Shown here piece after piece: positions 57,049 through 64,000 of a stretch of 64,000 nt of DNA. Origin of the DNA: an uncultured Ramlibacter sp. (GTDB lineage: Bacteria; Pseudomonadota; Gammaproteobacteria; Burkholderiales; Burkholderiaceae_C). Each line of letters opens with the position of its first letter. Position 1 is the first letter of the stretch. Location of the stretch: NCBI RefSeq assembly GCF_936925435.1, contig NZ_CAKZHQ010000045.1:1-64000 (forward strand), given 5' to 3'. The notes under the pieces were generated by a model that saw only the letters and a program-made list of their open reading frames with translations, was not told where the DNA came from and made no database searches. Made by a program: the position numbers and the translations under genes.

Positions 57049-57441
57049 ATGCGTCACGGCCACGGCCTCCGTAAACTCAACCGCACCAGCGAGCACCGCC
57101 TCGCCATGCTGCGCAACATGATGGTTTCGCTGCTCGATCACGAAGTCATCAAGACCACGGTCCCCAAGGCCAAGGAACTGCGCCGCGTTGTGGAACCCAT
57201 GATCACGCTGGCGAAAGAGCCCACGCTTGCGAACAAGCGCCTGGCATTCAACCGCCTGCGCGATCGCGACATCGTGGTCAAGCTCTTCGCCGAGCTCGGC
57301 CCGCGCTACAAGGCCCGTCCCGGTGGCTACACGCGCATCCTGAAGATGGGCTTCCGCGTTGGTGACAACGCGCCCATGGCCCTGGTCGAGCTGGTGGACC
57401 GGCCCGAAATTCTGGAAACAGATGCTCCTGCTGCGGAATAA
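57049..57441 (+). CDS. rplQ: 50S ribosomal protein L17
   Basis: This 130-residue protein begins [17 protein letters not shown] and includes [20 protein letters not shown]. It is the last protein gene of the cluster. Confidence 0.97.
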   Translation: MRHGHGLRKLNRTSEHRLAMLRNMMVSLLDHEVIKTTVPKAKELRRVVEPMITLAKEPTLANKRLAFNRLRDRDIVVKLFAELGPRYKARPGGYTRILKMGFRVGDNAPMALVELVDRPEILETDAPAAE

Positions 57442-57456
57442 GCAGTCTGCGTAGCG

Positions 57457-57462
57457 TATAAT
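57457..57462 (+). promoter_or_regulatory. -10 box of tRNA-fMet
   Basis: A consensus TATAAT ends 11 nt before the mature tRNA 5' end. No convincing -35 is seen at 17 bp. Confidence 0.6.
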
Positions 57463-57473
57463 CAAAACACTGA

Positions 57474-57550
<77 letters not shown>

Positions 57551-57577
57551 AATCTTTGAGCGATTTTCGCTCGCGAC

Positions 57578-57608
57578 AACGCCCACAAATTGTGGGCGTT
57601 TTTTTTGG
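57578..57608 (+). terminator. Terminator after tRNA-fMet
   Basis: A stem of about ten pairs (AACGCCCACAA with TTGTGGGCGTT) is followed by eight or more Ts. Confidence 0.92.
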
Positions 57609-58063
57609 CTTTTTTTCGACAAGTGCCGGCAGTCCTGCGGGCTGCGCAGTCGTCGCTGGGCGAACATCAGGCCAGCTTGCTTCAACCGGGATCTTTCCCC
57701 CCAAGGCCCTTCACTGAATTGTTTCGCACGCAACGCGCGGCGACTGCACCCAAGCTGGCCGCTCGCGTCAAGCCTACTCTTGGGCGCGGGGCGGACGGGG
57801 CCTCCCTGGCGCCCATGAGCGCCAGATCTTGATCTTCTCAATCGGCAAGGTGGTGGAGGCTCGGCGCAAGGCTCGGTGCTGCGCCTGTTCGAGGGCGCGG
57901 CCCTCCGAGGCAGTGACGATCCAGGTGCGGCGTAGCTCGAAGGGGCGCGATGGTGAATGCAGATCCCGCGCCCTGCGGTGACCTCGTGTCACAGGGCCGC
58001 TGACTTTCAACAGCCGCGTGGCTGAGCGCGGGCCCGTGTGAGGGCGGATCCGACGGGGGAAAA
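57609..58063. other. Gene-poor gap between two tRNA genes, with a possible coding relic
   Basis: About 455 bases carry no confident gene. On the minus strand, 57774-57992 is open from a GTG to TAG, and its middle (LRRTWIVTASEGRALEQAQH, then RASTTLPIEKIKIWRSW) has mostly G or C in third positions, as expected of real coding DNA here. No ribosome binding site or family is recognised, and the 5' side soon runs into the tRNA-Arg region. It may be a fragment of a lost gene. Confidence 0.35.
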
Positions 58064-58139
58064 TGGTGCGGCTGGCGGGGATCGAACCCACGACCCTTGG
58101 CTTCGGAGGCCAATACTCTATCCACTGAGCTACAGCCGC
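58064..58139 (-). tRNA. tRNA-Arg (anticodon CCG)
   Basis: A 76-nt cloverleaf with encoded CCA, read on the minus strand. Acceptor GCGGCTG pairs with CAGCCGC. The anticodon loop is CTCCGAA within the stem TTGGC/GCCAA, giving CCG for the CGG codon. The T-loop is TTCGATC. A GATAAT -10-like box lies about 20 nt upstream on the same strand. Confidence 0.96.
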
Positions 58140-58205
58140 ATCTTTGCGAGGCGAGCCGCATTATCCCTCATGCGGACAGCGTTCTCTGATGCTCTTGTGC
58201 TCACG

Positions 58206-58233
58206 CGGACAGCCCTCGCCCCCTGGCTATAAT
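58206..58233 (+). promoter_or_regulatory. Promoter of the cytochrome c gene
   Basis: A consensus TATAAT (58228-58233) lies 16 bp after a CGGACA box, with the ATG about 40 nt downstream preceded by TGAGGA. Confidence 0.6.
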
Positions 58234-58274
58234 CTAAGGTTGATTTCCAAGCCCCCGCAATATTTGAGGACGCC

Positions 58275-59144
58275 ATGAGCGACAGCACCCAGGAAGAAGC
58301 CCACACAGGCCCGATCAAGACCCCCAAGCAACTTCTGCTGGCGGTGTTTTTTTCGTTCGTCGTCCCGGTCTTCGCCATCATCGGACTGGTGTTTTACGTC
58401 GTGTCCGACACCAAGCCGGCGGGCAGTGCCCACGAGGCAAGCTATGCCCTGGGCGGCTTGAACACCCAGGATGTGGGCAAGGGCGTGAACGTGCGCATCC
58501 AGAAGGTCGGCACCGTGGAAATCCGCGATGCCAACCGGGCGCTTAAGACCGGTGAAGAGGTGTTCAAGGCCCAGTGCACAACCTGCCATAGCACCGGCGC
58601 CGCCGGCGCTCCCAAACTGGGCGACGCAGCGGCCTGGGCTGCGCGCCTGGGCAGCGGCCTGGAAGCTCTGGTGCACTCGGCTCTCAAGGGCAAGGGCGCC
58701 ATGCCGGCCCAGAGCGGTGGTGATTTCGACGATCTCGAGATTGCGCGCGCTGCTGTCTACATGGCCAACAGTGCAGGCGGCAAGTTTGCCGAACCGCAAC
58801 GCCCCGCCGTTGCCGCCGACGCTTCCGCTGCACCCGCAGCAGCAACGGCAGCTGCTTCGGCGGCCGCAACCCCTGCTGCAGCCCCGGTCGCCGCAGTTGC
58901 CGCAGCCGGTGCCGGCGAGGCGCTTTACAAGCAGGCCTGCGTCGCCTGCCACGCCACTGGTGTGGCCAACGCACCCAAATTCGGCGACAAGGCCGCCTGG
59001 GGCCCGCGCCTGGCCGCTGGTGTGCCGCAGCTGGTGCAGTCTGTCATCAAGGGCAAAGGCGCCATGCCTCCGAAGGGCGGCAGCGCCGCTTCCGACGCTG
59101 ACGTGCACGCAGCGGTGGACTACATGGTCAAGGCCGTCAAGTAA
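58275..59144 (+). CDS. Membrane-anchored diheme c-type cytochrome (c5-like domains)
   Basis: This 289-residue protein has a single membrane helix at about 19-43 that anchors it, with two periplasmic cytochrome c domains. Heme motifs are CTTCH (101-105) and CVACH (222-226). Each domain has a likely axial Met in a GKGAMP loop (M143 and M264). An Ala/Pro-rich linker (about 178-213) joins them. The two domains are alike (APKLGDAAAWAARL versus APKFGDKAAWGPRL), indicating internal duplication. It probably shuttles electrons between the bc1 complex and an oxidase. Confidence 0.9.
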   Translation: MSDSTQEEAHTGPIKTPKQLLLAVFFSFVVPVFAIIGLVFYVVSDTKPAGSAHEASYALGGLNTQDVGKGVNVRIQKVGTVEIRDANRALKTGEEVFKAQCTTCHSTGAAGAPKLGDAAAWAARLGSGLEALVHSALKGKGAMPAQSGGDFDDLEIARAAVYMANSAGGKFAEPQRPAVAADASAAPAAATAAASAAATPAAAPVAAVAAAGAGEALYKQACVACHATGVANAPKFGDKAAWGPRLAAGVPQLVQSVIKGKGAMPPKGGSAASDADVHAAVDYMVKAVK

Positions 59145-59164
59145 GAGGCTTCGCCCAGCGCAAG

Positions 59165-59197
59165 AAAAAAGCCGGTCGTTGACCGGCTTTTTCTTTG
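59165..59197. terminator. Bidirectional terminator
   Basis: A 7-bp GC stem GCCGGTC-GTT-GACCGGC flanked by A and T runs serves the cytochrome gene and the convergent gene alike. The convergent gene stops at its edge. Confidence 0.9.
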
Positions 59198-59737
59198 TCA
59201 GGCGCTCGGGGCTGCCTGCCCGGCAATCGGGCTGCGCATGAAGCCAAAGCGCGCCGGCAGCGAGGCCGCAAGCACGTCCTCGGGCGCGGACCACAGGCCC
59301 TGCTCGATGGCCTGCGCCGCCAAGGCCACATCCAGCGTGTGGACAAGGCCAAAGCCGGTGTCCGTCTCCAGATAGAGCAAGCCGTTTTCATCGAGAAGGC
59401 AGCGCTGCACCTGGGCCGGGCGGCCGGTGTGGGAGGTCACGGCAAGGTCCATCTCCAGGCGCCACACCAGGGGCGTGGCTTCCAGTTCCACATACACGCG
59501 CTGCGGCCCGTTCTGGAAGTACCAGCGGCCCTGCGCATCGGCTTCGTAGTTGCGCCCGATGAACTCGATGAGCTTGTCGTGGCGCAGCACCGAGCCACGG
59601 CTGTGCGGGAAAGGCCCGGCGGCCTGGGTGCGGTCGTCACGCATGTACCAGTTGCCGCGCGCATCGAGGCCCAGCCAGCCGTAGCAATCAGGGACGTTGG
59701 GCCACTTGGCGATGGCCTGGCGAACAATGTCATCCAT
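59198..59737 (-). CDS. Conserved protein of unknown function (179 aa)
   Basis: This soluble-looking protein begins MDDIVRQAIAKWPNVPDCYG. It has RGNWYMRDD, a region IGRNYEADAQGRWYFQNGPQ and a C-terminal half with LLDENGLLYLETDTGFGLVH. I recognise it as a family widespread in beta- and gamma-proteobacteria carrying a DUF number (DUF2944 or DUF2946; I cannot confirm which). No catalytic motif is seen. GATAAT (59744-59749) ends 6 nt before the ATG and no ribosome binding site is present. Confidence 0.85.
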   Translation of the reverse strand: MDDIVRQAIAKWPNVPDCYGWLGLDARGNWYMRDDRTQAAGPFPHSRGSVLRHDKLIEFIGRNYEADAQGRWYFQNGPQRVYVELEATPLVWRLEMDLAVTSHTGRPAQVQRCLLDENGLLYLETDTGFGLVHTLDVALAAQAIEQGLWSAPEDVLAASLPARFGFMRSPIAGQAAPSA

Positions 59738-59779
59738 GGCCGGATTATCCGGCGCTGTGCACTGGCACGGGGCTGCCCG

Positions 59780-60538
59780 TCAGCGCAGGAAGGCGTCGTA
59801 GCCTGTCTTGAGAATCAATGCCGACACCACCACGATGAAAGCCACGCGCACGAAAGCCGCCCCGTGCTTGAGCGCCAGATGCGTGCCCAGCAGGCTGCCC
59901 AGCACGTTGGCGACGGCCAGGGACAGCGCATAGTGCCACCACACATGGCCCTTGAGCGCGAAGAGCACCAGGGCCGCCAGATTGGTCGCGGTGTTCAGCA
60001 GCTTGGCGCTGGCCGAGGCATGGAGGAAGTCGTAGCCCAGCCAGCGCACGAACAGAAAGACAAAGAAGCTCCCTGTGCCCGGCCCGAAGAATCCGTCGTA
60101 GAAACCCAGGGCCAGACCGATGCTGCTGGCCGCCAGCACTTCTGCACGGCCGGACAAGCGGGGCATGTGGTGGCGGCCAAGATCCTTGCGCGCCAGGGTG
60201 TAGGCCAGCACGCCCAGCAAGACGACGGGCAGCAGCTTGCGCAGGAATTCGGGGGACACCACGGTCACGGTCCAGGCGCCGGCAAAGGAGCCCAGCAAAC
60301 CGGCCAGTGCGGCCGGCAGCAGTGCACGCCAGTTCAGGTCGACGCGCCGGCTGTATTGCAGGGCCGCGATGGCCGTGCCCCAGATGGAGGCGCTCTTGTT
60401 GATGCCGAACAGGGTGGCCGGATGGGTATTGGGAAAGATCGCGAATAGCGCGGGCACCAGAATCAGGCCGCCGCCACCCACGATCGCATCGACAAATCCG
60501 GCCAGCAGCGAGGCCAGCGACACCAGCAGCAATTCCAT
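59780..60538 (-). CDS. TauE/SafE-family sulfite/organosulfonate transporter
   Basis: This 252-residue inner-membrane protein has about eight hydrophobic segments. Family parts: LAGFVDAIVGGGGLILVPAL at the N-terminus and the mirror motif LGFYDGFFGPGTGSFFVFLF in the second half. It likely exports sulfite, sulfoacetate or a related anion; there are no sulfur genes beside it. GACAAT ends 7 nt before the ATG without a ribosome binding site. Confidence 0.88.
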   Translation of the reverse strand: MELLLVSLASLLAGFVDAIVGGGGLILVPALFAIFPNTHPATLFGINKSASIWGTAIAALQYSRRVDLNWRALLPAALAGLLGSFAGAWTVTVVSPEFLRKLLPVVLLGVLAYTLARKDLGRHHMPRLSGRAEVLAASSIGLALGFYDGFFGPGTGSFFVFLFVRWLGYDFLHASASAKLLNTATNLAALVLFALKGHVWWHYALSLAVANVLGSLLGTHLALKHGAAFVRVAFIVVVSALILKTGYDAFLR

Positions 60539-60563
60539 GGCGTCGATTGTCGCATTCGCGATC

Positions 60564-60580
60564 GCTATGAAATTCGTAGC
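60564..60580. repeat. Hairpin repeat upstream of the TauE/SafE gene
   Basis: GCTAT-GAAATTC-GTAGC is an intact intergenic copy of the 5-7-5 element, 26 bp upstream of the start codon. Confidence 0.55.
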
Positions 60581-60622
60581 GAATCAAGAAGGATTGACGG
60601 GGGGTACAGGCAGATTACGCTG

Positions 60623-60655
60623 AAAAAATAAAAGGCGCCGGGGTACGGCGCCTTT
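60623..60655 (-). terminator. Minus-strand terminator with no known gene upstream
   Basis: A perfect 9-bp stem AAAGGCGCC/GGCGCCTTT with a 7-nt loop. On the minus strand it is followed by TTTATTTTTT, on the plus strand only by GTC. It therefore terminates a minus-strand transcript arising between it and amtB, where no confident coding gene is seen. Confidence 0.75.
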
Positions 60656-60772
60656 GTCAAACGGCATCGGTCAATGCCTTGAATTCTTGTGGTGTTCTGG
60701 AAATTGTCTCCTCGGTCCCTCGCCTGCAACAGGCACGCGGCCTTGTTTGCGAGTGCAGCCAATGTAGTGGGC

Positions 60773-60789
60773 CGCACCCTGCCAGTGCA
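60773..60789 (+). promoter_or_regulatory. Candidate NtrC-binding enhancer
   Basis: CGCACC-CTGCC-AGTGCA matches the NtrC dyad TGCACY-N5-GGTGCA at ten of twelve positions. It lies about 80 nt upstream of the predicted sigma-54 start site, a normal enhancer distance. Confidence 0.45.
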
Positions 60790-60842
60790 TCGGGACTTTC
60801 CCGCCCCGCGCCGTGGACGGATCAAGCACCCGTGCATTGCCA

Positions 60843-60857
60843 TGGCATGAGTTATGC
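60843..60857 (+). promoter_or_regulatory. Candidate sigma-54 promoter of amtB
   Basis: TGGCATGAGTTATGC matches the -24/-12 consensus TGGCACG-N4-TTGC with the exact GG-to-GC spacing and two mismatches. Transcription would start about 12 nt downstream, about 26 nt before the ATG. Confidence 0.6.
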
Positions 60858-60894
60858 GTCGCCCCTTGGCGTTGGGTCATAAAAAGGAACAGGC

Positions 60895-62340
<1,446 letters not shown>

Positions 62341-62379
62341 GCGCCCATGGGCGCGAGGTCCATTTGAAGGAGTTTCGCC

Positions 62380-62835
62380 ATGCTTGTTAGCGAGAAACTT
62401 GCGATCGCCGCCCACCTGCACGTCCTGCTCAGGCGCAAGACAGGACGGGTGACCGACACCGAATGGCTGGCGGGCAACCGGGAGTACGCGCTGGAGATCA
62501 TCCGCTTCTCGCGCGCCAAGGCGGCCGAGGACGGTCATCCGGACCTGGCGGAATGGGCCGACAAGCTCGAGCGCGCGATGCTGGAGGGCAAGCCGGCAGG
62601 CAAGCAGCCGCTGGCGCAAAGCGCGATGCAGATGGTGCGTGAGCGCCACGCGGTGCCGCCGCAAGGCCAAGCTGCGGTAGCCGCCCCCGCCCCCGCGTCT
62701 GAACCCTCGGCCAGCGGCTTTGGCCAGTCGGTGTTTGGCGAGTCGGGTTTTGCCGACTCCACCATGGTGGGCCCGGATCGCGTGCGCAAGCCGCGCGATC
62801 CCAATGCGCCGCGCTATGTCGGCGGTATCCGCTGA
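62380..62835 (+). CDS. Conserved-looking protein of unknown function downstream of amtB (151 aa)
   Basis: I do not recognise a family. The N-terminal half is helical and charged (EKLAIAAHLHVLLRRKTGRV; ALEIIRFSRAKAAEDGHPDL). A Pro/Ala linker leads to a C-terminal segment rich in Gly/Phe (FGQSVFGESGF) and ending PNAPRYVGGIR. No signal or membrane segment. A strong AAGGAG site lies 9 nt before the ATG. The 39-nt gap to amtB suggests cotranscription; it is not GlnK. Confidence 0.75.
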   Translation: MLVSEKLAIAAHLHVLLRRKTGRVTDTEWLAGNREYALEIIRFSRAKAAEDGHPDLAEWADKLERAMLEGKPAGKQPLAQSAMQMVRERHAVPPQGQAAVAAPAPASEPSASGFGQSVFGESGFADSTMVGPDRVRKPRDPNAPRYVGGIR

Positions 62836-62847
62836 TTTTGCACGCGC

Positions 62848-64000
62848 TCAGGCCGGGCGGCGCGCGGCGGCCCGCACCCAGTCGGCGGCCTTCTCGGCCA
62901 TCATCAGTGTCGGCGAATTGGTGTTGCCGCTGGTGATGGTGGGCATGGCGCCCGCGTCGACCACCCGCAGGCCTGCGATCCCGCGTACCCGCATCTGCGA
63001 ATCGAGCACCGCCATGGGGTCGTCGTCGCGGCCCATCTTGGTCGTGCCCACCGGATGGAAGATGGTGGTGGCGATGTCGCCGGCCAATCGGGCCAGTTCC
63101 TCGTCGCTTTCGAACTGCGTGCCCGGTTTCCATTCCTGCGGCGCGAAACGCGCCAGCGCCGGCTGGGCGACGATGCGGCGCGTCACACGCAGAGAATCTG
63201 CCGCCACCTGGCGGTCCTCCGCCGTGCTCAGGTAGTTTGGCGCAATCGCCGGAGCGTCCTCGGGCTTGTTGCTGCGGATCTGCACGCTGCCGCGGCTGGT
63301 CGGGTTGAGGTTGCAGACGCTGGCGGTGAAGGCATTGAAGCCGTGCAGGGGCTCACCGAAGGCATCCAGACTCAGCGGTTGCACGTGGTACTCGATGTTG
63401 GGATGCAGCCTGTCGGGTGTGCTGCGCGTGAAAGCGCCCAGCTGCGAGGGCGCCATGCTCATCGGCCCGCTGCGCTTGAGCGCGTACTCCAGACCGATCT
63501 TGGCCTTGCCCAGCCAGCTGCTGGCCATGGTGTTGAGCGTGGCCACGCCGTTGACCTTGTAGACCGAACGGATCTGCAGATGGTCTTGCAGGTTGGCGCC
63601 GACGCCCGGCAGGTCCTGCAGCACCGGGATGCCATGGCGTTGCAGCAGGGCCGCCGGGCCGATGCCCGAGAGCTGCAGAAGCTGCGGCGAGCCGATGCTG
63701 CCCGCGCACAGCAGAACTTCGCCTTCGGCTGTTGCCGTCACCAGCTCGTGGCCGTCGTGCACCAGGACCCCGGTGCAGCGCTGCGTGCCGTCCGGCTGCT
63801 GTTCGAGCAGCAGTTTCTGGACATGGGCCGAGGTCCACATCTCGAAGTTGGGCCGGCCGTAGCAGGTGGGCCGCAGAAAGGCCTTGGCGGTGTTCCAGCG
63901 CCAGCCGTTCTTCTGGTTGACCTGGAAGTAGCCCACGCCCTCGTTGTCGCCGCGGTTGAAGTCCTCGCTGTGCGGGATGCCTGCCTCCTGCGCGGCCTGG
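62848..64000 (-). CDS. GMC-family oxidoreductase (choline dehydrogenase-like), N-terminus outside the window
   Basis: About 383 residues of a flavoprotein alcohol/choline dehydrogenase family member. Visible parts: the GMC signature region GEVLLCAGSIGSPQLLQLSG, GVGANLQDHLQ, and the active-site His in IFHPVGTTKMG with VDAGAMPTITSGNTNSPTLM near the C-terminus. The FAD dinucleotide-binding N-terminus lies beyond position 64000. The substrate cannot be told; no betaine genes are visible. Confidence 0.9.
   Translation of the reverse strand, partial: QAAQEAGIPHSEDFNRGDNEGVGYFQVNQKNGWRWNTAKAFLRPTCYGRPNFEMWTSAHVQKLLLEQQPDGTQRCTGVLVHDGHELVTATAEGEVLLCAGSIGSPQLLQLSGIGPAALLQRHGIPVLQDLPGVGANLQDHLQIRSVYKVNGVATLNTMASSWLGKAKIGLEYALKRSGPMSMAPSQLGAFTRSTPDRLHPNIEYHVQPLSLDAFGEPLHGFNAFTASVCNLNPTSRGSVQIRSNKPEDAPAIAPNYLSTAEDRQVAADSLRVTRRIVAQPALARFAPQEWKPGTQFESDEELARLAGDIATTIFHPVGTTKMGRDDDPMAVLDSQMRVRGIAGLRVVDAGAMPTITSGNTNSPTLMMAEKAADWVRAAARRPA

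Larger units (their letters stand above)
60656..60894. other. Upstream region of amtB, with a possible minus-strand small RNA
   Basis: This stretch carries the candidate NtrC site and sigma-54 promoter of amtB. On the minus strand it lies just before a strong terminator, so it may encode a small RNA of up to about 200 nt. The minus-strand open frames here have unnatural composition and run into the terminator, so I do not call a protein. Confidence 0.4.

Noticed and set aside
60700-60860. RNase P RNA-like match on the minus strand (GGAAAGTCC followed by GGCAGGGTG)
   Set aside because: Only these two short blocks match. The rest of the conserved core is absent and the space to the terminator is too short for RNase P RNA.
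60671-60880. Minus-strand protein ahead of the TauE gene
   Set aside because: Both open frames have unnatural amino-acid composition and no ribosome binding site. One runs through the terminator hairpin, so an RNA is likelier than a protein.

Overview
The window is about 64 kb of high-GC DNA from a beta-proteobacterium, most likely family Comamonadaceae (Burkholderiales). The evidence is gene order and content: hpf-ptsN-hprK-fur-bamE-dapB, leuS-lptE-holA-proA, a beta-proteobacterial type glutamate-cysteine ligase, queA-tgt beside recG-oxyR, and a spc/alpha ribosomal block ending in rplQ and an initiator tRNA. Short GCTAT-N7-ATAGC hairpin repeats, of a kind I associate with this family, also occur. 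I cannot name the genus.

Layout. 1-4.6 kb: the end of a dipeptide/oligopeptide ABC operon (dppB end, C, D, F, then the binding protein). 4.7-6.4 kb: mtnN and convergent corA. 6.7-7.1 kb: two unidentified small genes with good ribosome binding sites and a shared terminator. 7.4-20.2 kb: housekeeping genes for ribosome hibernation, nitrogen-PTS regulation, iron regulation, outer-membrane assembly, lysine, leucyl-tRNA, the polymerase III delta subunit, proline and glutathione. 20.3-33.7 kb: a transport-rich stretch between gshA and gshB. It holds kup, a divergent GntR/deacetylase/NTF2-like operon facing a branched-chain-amino-acid-type ABC cassette whose permease and two ATPases are one polypeptide, a STAS-like protein, a secreted 27-residue-repeat protein, and benE. 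33.7-48.3 kb: a glutamine amidotransferase, an MFS pump, an MFS-acyltransferase fusion, queuosine genes, recG-oxyR, a periplasmic CxxC protein, a DyP peroxidase, ubiA, proC and glpD. 48.3-57.6 kb: the rplN-to-rplQ ribosomal/secY/rpoA block and tRNA-fMet. 57.6-64 kb: tRNA-Arg(CCG), a diheme cytochrome c, a TauE/SafE transporter, an apparently nitrogen-regulated ammonium transporter, and a GMC oxidoreductase cut by the window edge.

Three features stand out beyond ordinary annotation. First, at least eleven genes have a -10-like hexamer ending 6-7 nt before the ATG and no Shine-Dalgarno sequence, which suggests leaderless mRNAs. Second, six short hairpins with one 5-7-5 architecture lie in or at the edges of genes (mtnN, leuS, proA, recG, ubiA, and upstream of the TauE gene); in leuS the element is translated as extra residues. 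Third, the secreted protein at 29473-31503 carries about twelve aspartate/glycine-rich repeats of roughly 27 residues, and I cannot assign it to a known family. A 33-codon remnant of an OmpR-type response regulator also lies in the leader of the spc ribosomal operon.

No CRISPR array, insertion sequence, prophage or obvious defence system was seen.
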